Source: Bacteroidota bacterium (GTDB taxonomy: Bacteria > Bacteroidota > Bacteroidia > AKYH767-A > 2013-40CM-41-45). Taken from it: a stretch of 64,000 nucleotides of DNA. Location of the stretch: NCBI GenBank assembly GCA_016713765.1, contig JADJON010000003.1, forward strand, positions 992,001 to 1,056,000, in the 5' to 3' direction. Shown piece by piece: positions 1 to 8,900 of the stretch. Position 1 is the stretch's first letter. The number at the start of each line of letters is the position of its first letter. A program made the translations under genes and the position numbers. The notes under the pieces are model-generated. The model ran no database searches and was not told the DNA's origin. It was given only the letters and a program-made list of their open reading frames with translations.

Positions 1-69
1 CGACAGACGATCGGGAACTACGATCGCAGCATCTGGCTGGGAGGGAAAATAGCGCTGCGCTTCTTCTGA
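1..69 (+). CDS. C-terminal end of an outer-membrane beta-barrel protein (5' truncated)
   Basis: The window opens inside a reading frame that ends with TGA at 67-69. The last residues are WLGGKIALRFF, an alternating hydrophobic strand with terminal phenylalanine, the usual signature of the closing strand of an outer-membrane beta-barrel (TonB receptor, porin or OmpA-like). Only 22 codons are visible, so the family cannot be given. A short hairpin (AGGGGT-aag-ACCCCT, 88-102) follows before the next gene, but its T-run (70-78) lies on the wrong side for a plus-strand terminator. Confidence 0.5.
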   Translation, partial: RQTIGNYDRSIWLGGKIALRFF

Positions 70-137
70 TTTTTTTTCGCGAGGGATAGGGGTAAGACCC
101 CTTGGACTTGTCTTCTGTATATAAACAGAACAAGCCC

Positions 138-857
138 ATGAAACCTACCCGCCTTTTCATCAGCATTTTGCTCCTAGTGTCCATTGCAACGCTCAGCTCT
201 TGCCGTAAAGACTGGAACGGCGTTCGTGGTGATGGTCCCATCCTGACGGAAGACCGCATCGTCTCTTCCTTTCACGGTGTCGAATATCACCTGGAAGGTG
301 ATGTAAACATCCGCCGTGATTCCATCTTCTCCGTAACCGTTAGCAGCTATGGCAACTACCTGCCGCTGATCCGTACGGAAGTGATCGGCGGGAAACTGAT
401 CATCAACTCGTCAAAAAGTCTCCGCGACAACGAGATCACTGTCGATATCTCAATGCCCTCGCTCGATCACCTCTCGCTTTCCGGCTCGGGCGACATCCGT
501 ACGATCGACCGTTTTTCCGACGCGTCCCTGTATGTCAATCTTAGCGGATCGGGAAAGGTGAGTTACTTCGGAGACGTAGACGACCTGCGTGCCAACATTT
601 CCGGCAGTGGCATGATGGACCTCGACGGTACTGCCAACGACGCGACCATGACCATGAGCGGTTCAGGAAAGATCGCCGCGTTCGGCATGATCACCAACAA
701 CAACTCCGCTACCATTTCGGGCTCCGGCAACATTGAAACGTTTGTCAGCAATCACCTCGACGCCACCATCTCCGGATCCGGCACGATCCGCTACCGCGGC
801 AACCCTTCGGTTACGACGCACATCTCGGGTTCTGGTTCGGTGGTGAGAGTGCCTTGA
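138..857 (+). CDS. DUF2807 (head GIN domain) lipoprotein
   Basis: A 239-residue exported lipoprotein. The ATG at 138 gives a clean lipoprotein signal peptide: basic start, hydrophobic core, lipobox LSSC, with the acylated Cys near residue 22. An in-frame TTG at 102 would add 12 hydrophilic residues ahead of the signal and is not used here. The mature part has many SGSG motifs spaced about 20 residues apart (GSGDI, GSGKV, GSGMM, GSGKI, GSGNI, GSGTI, GSGSV). This is the beta-helical pattern of the DUF2807 family, common in Bacteroidota and of unproven function, probably displayed on the envelope. A heptamer repeat array begins within a few bases of its TGA stop. Confidence 0.85.
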   Translation: MKPTRLFISILLLVSIATLSSCRKDWNGVRGDGPILTEDRIVSSFHGVEYHLEGDVNIRRDSIFSVTVSSYGNYLPLIRTEVIGGKLIINSSKSLRDNEITVDISMPSLDHLSLSGSGDIRTIDRFSDASLYVNLSGSGKVSYFGDVDDLRANISGSGMMDLDGTANDATMTMSGSGKIAAFGMITNNNSATISGSGNIETFVSNHLDATISGSGTIRYRGNPSVTTHISGSGSVVRVP

Positions 858-860
858 GGG

Positions 861-1004
861 AGTGAACAGTAAACAGTAAACAGTGAACAGTGAACAGTGA
901 ACAGTGAATAGTGAATAGTGAATAGCGAATAGTAAATAGTAAATAGTGGATACCAAAACGAATACTAGTTACTAGTTACAAGTTACTAATAACCAATTAC
1001 CAAT
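861..1004 (+). repeat. Heptamer repeat arrays (GTGAACA/GTGAATA, then TACTAGT)
   Basis: Two adjacent arrays fill the gap before the TonB receptor. From 861 to about 951, 7-nt units of the type GTGAACA, GTAAACA, GTGAATA, GCGAATA and GTAAATA follow each other without spacers. From 962 to 1004 a second family (TACTAGT, TACAAGT, TACTAAT, TACCAAT) keeps the same period. The first unit is preceded by GGGA directly after the stop codon of the DUF2807 gene, in that gene's sense orientation. Confidence 0.9.
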
Positions 1005-1019
1005 CCCCCCCCTCCAATC

Positions 1020-3377
1020 ATGAAAAACAAACTTCTTCTGACGATTCTTTTAACCTTCTTACACTATTTCTCCTTTGGTCAGGTCTTGACGCAGACGGTG
1101 CGTGGTACGGTCGTGGACATGATCTCGCAAGCTCCGCTTCCCGGTGCGACGGTGGTGGTGTTGGGTGTTGAGCCGATCATCGGTACTGCCGCTGATATCG
1201 ACGGCAATTTTCGTTTAAACAAAGTGCCGGTTGGAACGCGTTCGTTGAAGATCAGCTTCCTTGGTTATAAGGAACGTGTCCTGCCGAACATTACGGTCAC
1301 TTCAGGGAAAGAAGTGGTTCTGCAGGTGACGCTCGAAGAAAACGTGGTGCAGGGAAAAGAAGTCACCATCGTCGCTCAGGTGGAAAAAGACAAACCGCTG
1401 AACGAATTCAGCACTGTCAGTGCCAGAACATTCTCCGTCGAAGAGACCCAAAAATACGCGGCCGCGGTGAATGACCCCGCCCGAATGTCGTTGGCCTATG
1501 CCGGTGTGGTGGCAACGGACGACGGCAACAACAACATCGCGATCCGCGGCAATTCCCCGAACGGATTGTTATGGCGTATGGAGGGTGTGGAGATTCCGAA
1601 TCCAAACCACTTCAGCAATGTCGGAACTTCAGGAGGAGGAATCTCCATCTTGAGCGCGCAGACGCTTACCAACTCCGATTTCATGACCGGCGCATTCCCT
1701 GCAGAATACGGCAACGCGAATTCGGGTGTTTTCGATTTGAAGCTTCGCAAAGGGAACAACCAGAAGACCGAACGCACCATCCAGGCCGGATTTCTCGGAA
1801 CCGACCTGGCGATCGAAGGGCCTTTCAAGAAAGGGTATAATGGCTCCTATCTCATCAACTACCGCTACTCCACCCTTTCCATGCTCGGAGCCCTGGGTGT
1901 TCCGGTTGGCGACGCGATCACCAACTTTCAGGATATCTCTTATAATGTCTTCCTCCCTACTGAAAAAGCCGGGAACTTTTCCCTCTTTGGATTCGGCGGT
2001 TTGAGCAACCAGAATTTTGACGCCAAGAAAGACTCGTCTGCCTGGAAGAACAACTACGACCGCTACAGTTGGAACTTTCGCAGTAATACCGGCGCGGCGG
2101 GACTTACCCACTTCTTACAATTGGATTCCAAAACTTATCTGCGAAGCGTTTTCCTGGTCGCGGGAACTGGAAAAGGCTATGAAGAAGAACGGCTCGATGA
2201 CGAATACGCAGCCGTCAGCCAGGGCGAGCTCGTGTATGACCAGCACCGCGTCACGCTCAGCACATCGTTGACGCGGAAGATCAACGCGCAACACAGTTAC
2301 AAGACGGGCATTATCGCGAATGAATTGTTTTACGATTTCCTGAACACCGACCGAAAGGACGAGGAAGACAGGATCGTCACCGTCATCGACCAGAAAGGTC
2401 AGGCAACATTATTACAGGGTTATGGTCAGTGGAATTACAAGCCGAGTGAACGCGTAACCATCAACGCCGGCTTGCATGCACTGACGCTGACCACCAACAA
2501 GACCTACTCGATCGAACCACGGGCATCGGTAAAAGTGGATATCCGCCCTGGCCAGGCGATCAGCTTCGGTTACGGTTTGCACGGACAAGTCCAGCCGCTG
2601 GGTGTTTACTACTCACGGCAATACACCTCTGACGGAACCTATACAGAACCGAACAAGGATCTTGGCTTCACGAAATCACATCACTTCGTCTTGGGTTACG
2701 ATCGCTCCCTGAACGAATTCACCCGGGTAAAGGCGGAAGTATATGCCCAATTCCTCTACAATGTTCCGGTCGGCACGGAAGCGAACAGTACGTACTCCAT
2801 GTTGAACAGCGAGGGCGGGTTCACGGACAAGGAACTGCGTAATAGCGGACTGGGTCGCAACTACGGGTTCGAGCTCACCGTCGAGCGGTTCCTGCACAAG
2901 GACTTTTACTTCCTGCTGAGCTCCTCGGTATACGACTCCAAGTACAAAGCACAGGACGGTCGTTGGTACGATACGCGCTTCAATGGGAATTTCGCCGGAA
3001 GCTTCACTGCAGGTAAGGAGTTCCGCACAGGAGAAAAATTCAAGAAACGCATCGTGGGCGTCAACCTGAAAGCGATCTACACCGGCGGGCTGCGGAACAC
3101 TCCCATTGATGTACCGGCTTCCGTTGCAGCCGGAGAGACGAAGTATCAGGAGGACCGTCCGTTTATATTACAAGCACCGAATTATTTCCGCACCGATGTA
3201 AAATTCAGCCTGAAGCGGAACCGGGAAAAGAGCAGCGTCACCTGGAGCCTGGATCTGCAGAACGCGACCAACCGGAAGAACGTGTTTGGTGATTACTTCG
3301 ATCCGAAGACCGGTACGACCAAGACCGCTTACCAAATGACGATGATCCCGGTACTGTCCTACAAAGTGGATTTCTGA
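1020..3377 (+). CDS. TonB-dependent receptor with carboxypeptidase-like regulatory domain
   Basis: A 785-residue outer-membrane transporter. A signal peptide ends about residue 20 (FSFGQ). Residues about 27-110 form a carboxypeptidase-D regulatory-like beta-sandwich (VRGTVVDMISQAPLPGATV, DGNFRLNKVPVG), the usual N-terminal extension of Bacteroidota receptors. A plug domain follows (about 125-240; NNIAIRGNSPNGLLWRMEGV), then a large beta-barrel ending in LSYKVDF with terminal Phe. Imported substrate unknown. No susD-like partner is adjacent, so a polysaccharide-utilisation role is not supported; siderophore, peptide or other ligands are equally possible. Transcription probably ends at the shared hairpin at 3402-3430. 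Confidence 0.9.
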   Translation: MKNKLLLTILLTFLHYFSFGQVLTQTVRGTVVDMISQAPLPGATVVVLGVEPIIGTAADIDGNFRLNKVPVGTRSLKISFLGYKERVLPNITVTSGKEVVLQVTLEENVVQGKEVTIVAQVEKDKPLNEFSTVSARTFSVEETQKYAAAVNDPARMSLAYAGVVATDDGNNNIAIRGNSPNGLLWRMEGVEIPNPNHFSNVGTSGGGISILSAQTLTNSDFMTGAFPAEYGNANSGVFDLKLRKGNNQKTERTIQAGFLGTDLAIEGPFKKGYNGSYLINYRYSTLSMLGALGVPVGDAITNFQDISYNVFLPTEKAGNFSLFGFGGLSNQNFDAKKDSSAWKNNYDRYSWNFRSNTGAAGLTHFLQLDSKTYLRSVFLVAGTGKGYEEERLDDEYAAVSQGELVYDQHRVTLSTSLTRKINAQHSYKTGIIANELFYDFLNTDRKDEEDRIVTVIDQKGQATLLQGYGQWNYKPSERVTINAGLHALTLTTNKTYSIEPRASVKVDIRPGQAISFGYGLHGQVQPLGVYYSRQYTSDGTYTEPNKDLGFTKSHHFVLGYDRSLNEFTRVKAEVYAQFLYNVPVGTEANSTYSMLNSEGGFTDKELRNSGLGRNYGFELTVERFLHKDFYFLLSSSVYDSKYKAQDGRWYDTRFNGNFAGSFTAGKEFRTGEKFKKRIVGVNLKAIYTGGLRNTPIDVPASVAAGETKYQEDRPFILQAPNYFRTDVKFSLKRNREKSSVTWSLDLQNATNRKNVFGDYFDPKTGTTKTAYQMTMIPVLSYKVDF

Positions 3378-3393
3378 CCGGATCAGGCAGCAA

Positions 3394-3430
3394 TAAAAAA
3401 AGAACGGCCCTTCCTGGAGAAGGGCCGTTC
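3394..3430. terminator. Bidirectional intrinsic terminator
   Basis: A perfect 12-bp inverted repeat (GAACGGCCCTTC, loop CTGGA, GAAGGGCCGTTC; 3402-3430) lies between two convergent genes. The A-run at 3395-3401 supplies the U-tract for the minus-strand gene rplY. On the plus strand the T-tract is weak, but the stem can still serve the TonB receptor gene. Confidence 0.8.
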
Positions 3431-3450
3431 GCATTTCCAATCGTAGGAAA

Positions 3451-4080
3451 TTACTTCTTGGCAGGCGCGGGTGCGGCGGCAGCAGGAGCGGCGGCGGCGG
3501 CGGCGGGTGCAGCGGCTGCAGGAGCAGCGGCTGCGGTATTCCGGGTCGTCTTCACGCCGGTCACAACGCTCGAAGCCGTATCGAGGAAAGTGACGCCCTC
3601 GAGCTTCAGGTCGCGAACGCGGATATCGTCGCCGATATCGAGGTTATCGACCTTCACTTCGATGGAATCCGGCAGGTGCTTCGGCAGGGCCGAAACTTTC
3701 AGGCGGCGCAGTTTGGTGATCAGGGCACCACCGGCGCGAACGCCGATTGCATTACCCGATACCTTCACCGGCACTTCCATGACCACCGGCTTGTCGTCGC
3801 GCAGCTCCATGAAGTCGATGTGCTGCAGCGCGTCCGTCACCGGATTGAATTGCAGTTCTTTCATGACAGCCTTGTAGGTCTTGCCAGCAATGTTTAGTTC
3901 TACCGTATACACGCTCGGGGTGTACACCAGGTTCTTGAAGTCAAGGACCGGTGCGCTGAAGTGGACCTGTTCGGAGCCACCATACAACACACACGGAACT
4001 TTACCCTCTGCTCGCAGTTTTTTCAGCTCCTGCTTAGACTGAGCTGCTCTCAAGTCTCCGTTAAGTGTGAATGATTTCAT
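3451..4080 (-). CDS. rplY: 50S ribosomal protein L25/general stress protein Ctc
   Basis: A 209-residue member of the long (Ctc/TL5) L25 family, which binds 5S rRNA in the large subunit. It starts MKSFTLNGDLR, with the typical 5S-binding N-terminal domain (KLRAEGKVPCVLYGG; HIDFMELRDDKPV) over about residues 1-95, followed by the beta-rich C-terminal domain (GGALITKLRRLKVSALPKHLP). The last ~30 residues are almost only Ala and Pro ending in KK, a flexible tail encoded by repetitive GCG/GCC/GCA codons and likely length-variable. It lies head-to-tail downstream of prs; the intervening 105 bp carry heptamer repeats. Confidence 0.95.
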   Translation of the reverse strand: MKSFTLNGDLRAAQSKQELKKLRAEGKVPCVLYGGSEQVHFSAPVLDFKNLVYTPSVYTVELNIAGKTYKAVMKELQFNPVTDALQHIDFMELRDDKPVVMEVPVKVSGNAIGVRAGGALITKLRRLKVSALPKHLPDSIEVKVDNLDIGDDIRVRDLKLEGVTFLDTASSVVTGVKTTRNTAAAAPAAAAPAAAAAAPAAAAPAPAKK

Positions 4081-4091
4081 TTTGATGTTGG

Positions 4092-4182
4092 AATTAGTAA
4101 TTGGTTACTAGTAATTAGAAACTAGTTATTGAATATTAATTATTGAGACTACTGTTTACTGTTCACTATTTACTGTTCACTC
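4092..4182 (-). repeat. Heptamer repeat array between prs and rplY
   Basis: Two blocks of 7-nt units. Around 4092-4140 they are AGTTACT-like (the same family as 962-1004). From 4150 to 4182 they are GTGAACA/GTAAACA/GTAAATA read on the minus strand. The proximal end reads GGGGAGTGAACAG on the minus strand and starts just after the prs stop codon, in prs sense orientation. Confidence 0.85.
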
Positions 4183-4185
4183 CCC

Positions 4186-5118
4186 TCACACCAGGAACAA
4201 CTGGCTGATACTCTCATACACATACACCCGTCGGATGATGCGCGCGAAGAGTTCGGAGGAAGGGAGTACTTTGATCTTATCACATTGTTCGCGCAGCGGG
4301 ATCGTGTCGGTGACAACGAGTTCGGTTAAACGCGATTTGTTGAGGCGTTCGTAGGCGCTTCCGGAAAGTACCGGGTGGGTACAGAAAGCACGAACGCTGT
4401 TCGCTCCTTTATCGAAGAGCATATCCGCGGCCTTGGTGAGGGTTCCGGCAGTATCGCAGATATCATCCACGAGAATGACATCGCGACCTTCCACTTCTCC
4501 GATTACCGTCATTTCCGCGATCTCGTTGGCCTTCTTGCGGTGCTTGTCGCAGATGACCATGTCGGCGTTGAAGTACTTCGCGTAACCCCGTACCCGGTTC
4601 ACACCGCCCATGTCGGGAGCTGCGAAACAGAGGTTGGGCAGATTAAGCGATTCGATATAAGGGACGAACAACGAGGAAGGTTCGAGATGGTCGACGGGGA
4701 TGTCGAAGAATCCCTGGATCTGCGGAGCGTGCAGGTCCATGGTCATGATTCGCGTAACGCCGGCAGCGGTCAACATGTTGGCCACCAACTTGGATGCGAT
4801 GGAGACCCGCGGCTTGTCTTTCCGGTCGGAGCGTGCGAAACCGAAGTAGGGAATCACCGCGGTGATGTAGTGGGCTGAAGCGCGCCGGGCGGCGTCGATC
4901 AGCATGAGGAGCTCCATCAGGTTATCGGATGGCGCGAAGGTGGATTGGATGATGAATACATCACAACCGCGCACCGACTCATCAAAAGCAGGAGAGAATT
5001 CGCCGTCGGAAAAACGGGCTACATTGACTTGCCCGAGGGGCAGGCCGTAGGCGCCGGCGATCTGTTCGCCCAGGTACCGCGTGGCGGTACCGCTGAACAG
5101 TTTGACATTACGCTCCAT
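4186..5118 (-). CDS. prs: Ribose-phosphate pyrophosphokinase (PRPP synthetase)
   Basis: A 310-residue class I PRPP synthetase making 5-phosphoribosyl diphosphate from ribose 5-phosphate and ATP for nucleotide, His and Trp synthesis. Visible signatures are the N-terminal FSGTATRYLGEQIA and RFSDGE, the ATP/Mg loop region DLHAPQIQGFFDIPVDHL, the flexible catalytic region around KHRKKANE, and the PRPP-binding loop VDDICDTAGT (about residues 217-227). Length fits the family. It is cytosolic and hexameric in relatives. A weak -7 box lies about 100 bp upstream (5222-5229), implying a leader of about 100 nt. Confidence 0.96.
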   Translation of the reverse strand: MERNVKLFSGTATRYLGEQIAGAYGLPLGQVNVARFSDGEFSPAFDESVRGCDVFIIQSTFAPSDNLMELLMLIDAARRASAHYITAVIPYFGFARSDRKDKPRVSIASKLVANMLTAAGVTRIMTMDLHAPQIQGFFDIPVDHLEPSSLFVPYIESLNLPNLCFAAPDMGGVNRVRGYAKYFNADMVICDKHRKKANEIAEMTVIGEVEGRDVILVDDICDTAGTLTKAADMLFDKGANSVRAFCTHPVLSGSAYERLNKSRLTELVVTDTIPLREQCDKIKVLPSSELFARIIRRVYVYESISQLFLV

Positions 5119-5221
5119 GATGCTCGTGGGAACCCTTTTTTCGGGGATGCAAAGGAAGGCAAAAAAGGGCTAAAAAACAAGGCCGAAACGGCATAAAAGC
5201 CCTGAAAATTAAGGGATTTTG

Positions 5222-5229
5222 CCAATTTA
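5222..5229 (-). promoter_or_regulatory. Possible -7 box for prs
   Basis: Minus-strand TAAATTGG, one mismatch from the Bacteroidota -7 consensus TAnnTTTG. The same variant stands 5 nt upstream of the start codon of the propeller gene at 51733. No clear -33 TTTG was found, so the call is tentative. Confidence 0.35.
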
Positions 5230-5281
5230 GGCCTGCCTGCGCTGCTGAAATCCGGGGGGAACCCGAACCGTTCCTACCGCT

Positions 5282-5289
5282 TACCTTCG
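5282..5289 (+). promoter_or_regulatory. -7 promoter box TACCTTCG
   Basis: Matches TAnnTT(T/C)G, the form repeated before several genes here, including tRNA-Leu. It ends 7 nt before the ATG at 5297, so the transcript would have almost no leader. Confidence 0.55.
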
Positions 5290-5296
5290 CATCAAC

Positions 5297-5764
5297 ATGA
5301 TGGCGTATCAACTGAGCGTACTGGTCCACCTACTCGCCGGAGCCTGCTGGATCGGGGGTATGCTCTTCCTTCCCCTCGTCCTTTTGCCCGCCTTAAAAGG
5401 TCACCCGGAGCGAAGGCGACTCCTGCTCTCCACCGGTTTGAAATTCCGGACGGTCGGTTTAGCGGCGCTGGGAATATTGTTCATCTCGGGCCTGACCAAT
5501 ATGCATTTCCGTGGAATACCCTTTTCCCTGGATTTCTTCCGACAAACTAACTACGGAAATTTGGTCCTCTGGAAAACCGTCTTGTTCCTGCTGCTCATTG
5601 GATTAAACCTGGTTCACGACCTCGCTTATGGCCGAAAAGCAGTAAGAGAATCAGCTGTGGAAAATCCACGACTGGTCCGATTGGCAAGGTGGTCGGGACG
5701 ACTAACCTTGTTAATTTCCCTCCTGATGGCATGGCTGGGCGTGATCATTTCACGTGGCGGCTGA
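5297..5764 (+). CDS. CopD-like small integral membrane protein
   Basis: A 155-residue protein with about four hydrophobic helices (residues roughly 6-30, 48-68, 90-108, 131-152). An early His in the first helix (LSVLVHLLAGACWIGGMLF) and a second His-containing segment (NLVHDLAYG) resemble the CopD/HemJ-type four-helix membrane fold, in which such histidines bind copper or heme. No partner gene is adjacent, so substrate and pathway are open. The start is the first of two consecutive ATGs (5297, 5300), directly behind a -7 box. It is convergent with nothing; tRNA-Leu follows on the same strand with its own promoter. Confidence 0.6.
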   Translation: MMAYQLSVLVHLLAGACWIGGMLFLPLVLLPALKGHPERRRLLLSTGLKFRTVGLAALGILFISGLTNMHFRGIPFSLDFFRQTNYGNLVLWKTVLFLLLIGLNLVHDLAYGRKAVRESAVENPRLVRLARWSGRLTLLISLLMAWLGVIISRGG

Positions 5765-5800
5765 GGATGTAGATTTTTCCAACGATTAAACCGGATTACT

Positions 5801-5808
5801 TATCTTCG
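5801..5808 (+). promoter_or_regulatory. -7 promoter box of tRNA-Leu (TATCTTCG)
   Basis: TATCTTCG ends 7 nt before the first base of the tRNA. Because the tRNA 5' end is fixed by structure, this placement anchors the reading of TAnnTT(T/C)G boxes elsewhere in the window. A T-rich stretch at 5774-5778 may serve as the -33 element. Confidence 0.65.
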
Positions 5809-5815
5809 CGTCCCT

Positions 5816-5899
5816 GCCCGGGTGGCGGAATTGGTAGACGCGCTGGTCTCAAACACCAGTGAGCTAACACTCATGTCGGTTCGATCCCGACCCCGGGTA
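5816..5899 (+). tRNA. tRNA-Leu (anticodon CAA)
   Basis: A full cloverleaf can be drawn. Acceptor arms are 5816-5822 and 5892-5898 (GCCCGGG with CCCGGGT, terminal G-U), discriminator A at 5899. The D-arm contains GGTAGACG. The anticodon stem CTGGT/ACCAG encloses loop CTCAAAC, giving anticodon CAA (codon UUG). A long variable arm, typical of class II tRNAs, precedes the T-arm GTCGG-TTCGATC-CCGAC. The 3' CCA is not encoded. An intrinsic terminator follows immediately. Confidence 0.95.
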
Positions 5900-5904
5900 C
5901 GCAA

Positions 5905-5937
5905 AGAGGAGTGACGATTACGTTCACTTCTCTTTTT
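5905..5937 (+). terminator. Intrinsic terminator after tRNA-Leu
   Basis: Inverted arms AGAGGAGTGA (5905-5914) and TCACTTCTCT (5924-5933), one wobble pair, loop of nine, followed by a T-run to 5937. Confidence 0.8.
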
Positions 5938-5943
5938 AATTAG

Positions 5944-5977
5944 ACAGGGGTTGTAAGTAGCTACTTACAACCCCTGT
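5944..5977. terminator. 34-bp perfect inverted repeat without spacer
   Basis: ACAGGGGTTGTAAGTAG is followed directly by its exact reverse complement. It lies just past the 3' end of the giant minus-strand gene (stop at 6000) and is flanked by T-rich sequence on the plus side. It probably terminates that gene. A zero-base spacer is unusual for a terminator; the innermost bases must form the loop. Confidence 0.55.
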
Positions 5978-5999
5978 GCTTTTCTTAATACTGGTTGTT

Positions 6000-8900
6000 C
6001 TATTCGATGATCACGCGCTGTACCGATGGTGTACCGTTCGTGGTCATGAGTGAGAACAAGTAAATGCCGCGTTCGAGTCCGCTCAAGTCGATCTCGTATT
6101 CATTACGACCTTCTGTAGCGCTCAGTCGATGGATCGCGACTTCTTTTCCAAGGAGGTCGCTGACCTTCAACAGATACTCCAGCGTACCCGTGGAAGCAAA
6201 CTGCACCCGGATGCGATCACGCGCCGGATTCGGGAATACCGTCATCGCGGTCGCTTGATCGGGCTCGCCCGCTGTGCGGCAGGCGAGGTTAACGACGACG
6301 GCCAGGCTGCGAGCCGGACTGAATCCACAGGCGTTGCCGGTGCTGACTTTCACTATGGCTGAACCCGATAGCGCCGAATTGAAATTCACAATGGCTGAAG
6401 TTCCCTGAGGCGCTATGGCAGCGCCACCGGTGACCGTCCAGTTATAGATCGAAGCGCCGCTTACCGAAGCAACCGAGTAGGTCTGCGTGCTCGACTTACA
6501 TACCGAAGCAGGTCCGGAGATCGTCGCAGGCTGCGCCGGTACGAGTGTGACGGCCAGACAACGCGCCGGGCTGGCACCACAGGCGTTGTTCGCGATCACG
6601 CAAATGTTACCGGCTACACTTCCGAAGTTCACCGTAATGGCTGTTCCGGAGTTGGTTACGATCGTTGAACCGGCAGGCACGGACCACGAATAACTCGTCG
6701 CGCCGGCGACCGGAGAGATCGAGTAGGCGACATTCGTACCATTACAAAGCGCGCTGGCCTGACCGGTGATGCCACCGGGCTGAGCAGTCACCGAACGGAT
6801 CGTAAAGGTCCGCTGGAAAGCTCCGCAGGTATTGGTCGTCGTTACCGTGAGGTTGCCACTGGTCCACGACGGACCGAAGTTCACCGTAGCCGAAGGGCCG
6901 TTGCCGTTCACAACCGTAGCATCGCCGGTAATGGTCCATGCATACGTGTCAGCGCCGGTGACGCTTCCGATGGAATAGTTCACGCCGTTCGTTCCGGCAC
7001 AGACGTAGATCGGTCCGGTGAGTGAATAAGAATGGAACGGCAGACCCGTGATCGCCATGGCACGGCTCGGGCTGTTTCCGATACAGTTCACGGCATCGAC
7101 ACGAACACTGCCCTGTCCGAAACCGGCCGGAACCGATACCGTGATGCTGGAAGTACCCTGTCCGCTGAGGATGCTCACACCGGTCACTGTCCAGCTATAA
7201 CTGGTCGCTCCGATCACCGGAATCACCGAGTATACGGCTGTCGTACCGCCGCAAACAATCGCCGGTGCAGTGTTGAACACCGGTCGTGCAGGCCGTACCG
7301 CTAGGAGCGGAACGTTGATGCACGAAGATGCTCCAGTGCCGCATGGGCTGATCGGAGTGACACAGATGAAACCTCCTGCATAGGAAGGTCCAAACGAAAC
7401 AGAAATGGTGTTGCTGGTTGAAGTTCCACTCGCACCGCCAGGGAGCATCCACTGATACTCGCTGGCATTCGCGACCGGATCGATCGAGAAGACGATCGTC
7501 GAGTTACGACAGGCGCCGGAAGGCCCAATCACAGGTCCTGCCGCAGCCGGTGAAGTGCCGGTTCCGGTCACCTCGATGGAAGCAGTGCCACTGCAGCCGG
7601 AGCCGTCAGTGATCTGAACCGTGTACATGCCGGCGGTCAGACCCGTAGCCGTCGCGCTCGTTTGTCCGCCCGGACTCCAGAGGTAGGTATAACTACCCGT
7701 ACCACCGGTGGCTACTACCGTAGCAGTACCGGTCGCACCACCACAATCCGAAGGTGTAGAAGAAGTGGAAAGCGCTTCGACTTTCGCAGGCTGACTGATC
7801 TGTCCGGTGCAACCGCTGATACAACCGTTTGCATCGGTTACATTGAAGATGTAATACTCACCGGCGGGTACCGAGAAGGTTCCGGTACCGGTCGTAGCCC
7901 CTACCGTTCCGGTCGCCTCGACGAGCACGGTTCCGTTCTCGCCATAACACGTCGGTTCGGTCACGGTACAATTGACCACGATGGGATCCGGTTGTGTTAT
8001 TGTCACGGAAGCCGAGGCGGTACAGCCATGCCAATCTGTGACCGTGAAGGAATGGGTACCGGCAGGCCGTAGGATGGTGCCGGTTCCGCTGTAGGAATAG
8101 CCCCAGCAATTGAAAAACGGAGTACCACCTGTTGCCGACACGGTTACGTTCGTCGTGCCGCCAGCACAAGTGATAGTACCTGCCGTGGCAGTAACTGAGA
8201 GCGGAGCAGCGGGTTGTGAAAGTGATACAGATGTGGAAGCTACGCAACCGTTGGCGTCGGTAACGGTGTATACCGTAGTGCCGGCCGACTGGTTGTAAGT
8301 ACCTGCTCCCGTGTAAGGTCCTGTGCCACCAATCGCTGAAACGGTGATCGGCACTGAACCGCCATAACAAAGGATCGGCTGCGGCACATCGTATCCGCCG
8401 TCGCAATCCGTTCCCGGCAGGAGGAACAGCGGACGGGAGGTCGTAACCTGCAGTTCGGCAGGCTGGTTCACCGTCGCGCTGCAGGAGGCCGTACAGCCGT
8501 TCGCGTCGGTCACGGTGTAATTGTAGGTACCGGCAGGAACCGAGAATGTACCGTCGCCACTGTAAGGCGACGTTCCGCCGGTGGCCGATACCGTTACCGA
8601 ACCGTCACCGCCAAAGCATACAGCATCCGTTGCCACGCAGCTAGCTACCAGCGATACCGCCGGAGCGATGGTCACCGTAGCTGAGGCGGTACAACCATAC
8701 CAATCCGATACGGTGAACGTATAGGTTCCCGCCGGGCGGGTGAAAGTACCGACGCCATAATAACCAGGACCGCAATACGTCGGAGCTCCGCCGGACGCGG
8801 TGACGACCACGCTCGTTGTACCGCCAAAGCAATTGATCGTGCCTGGGGTCACGGTGATCACGAGCGGTGCAGGTTCGGTGAGCGTCAACGGGGTCGATGC

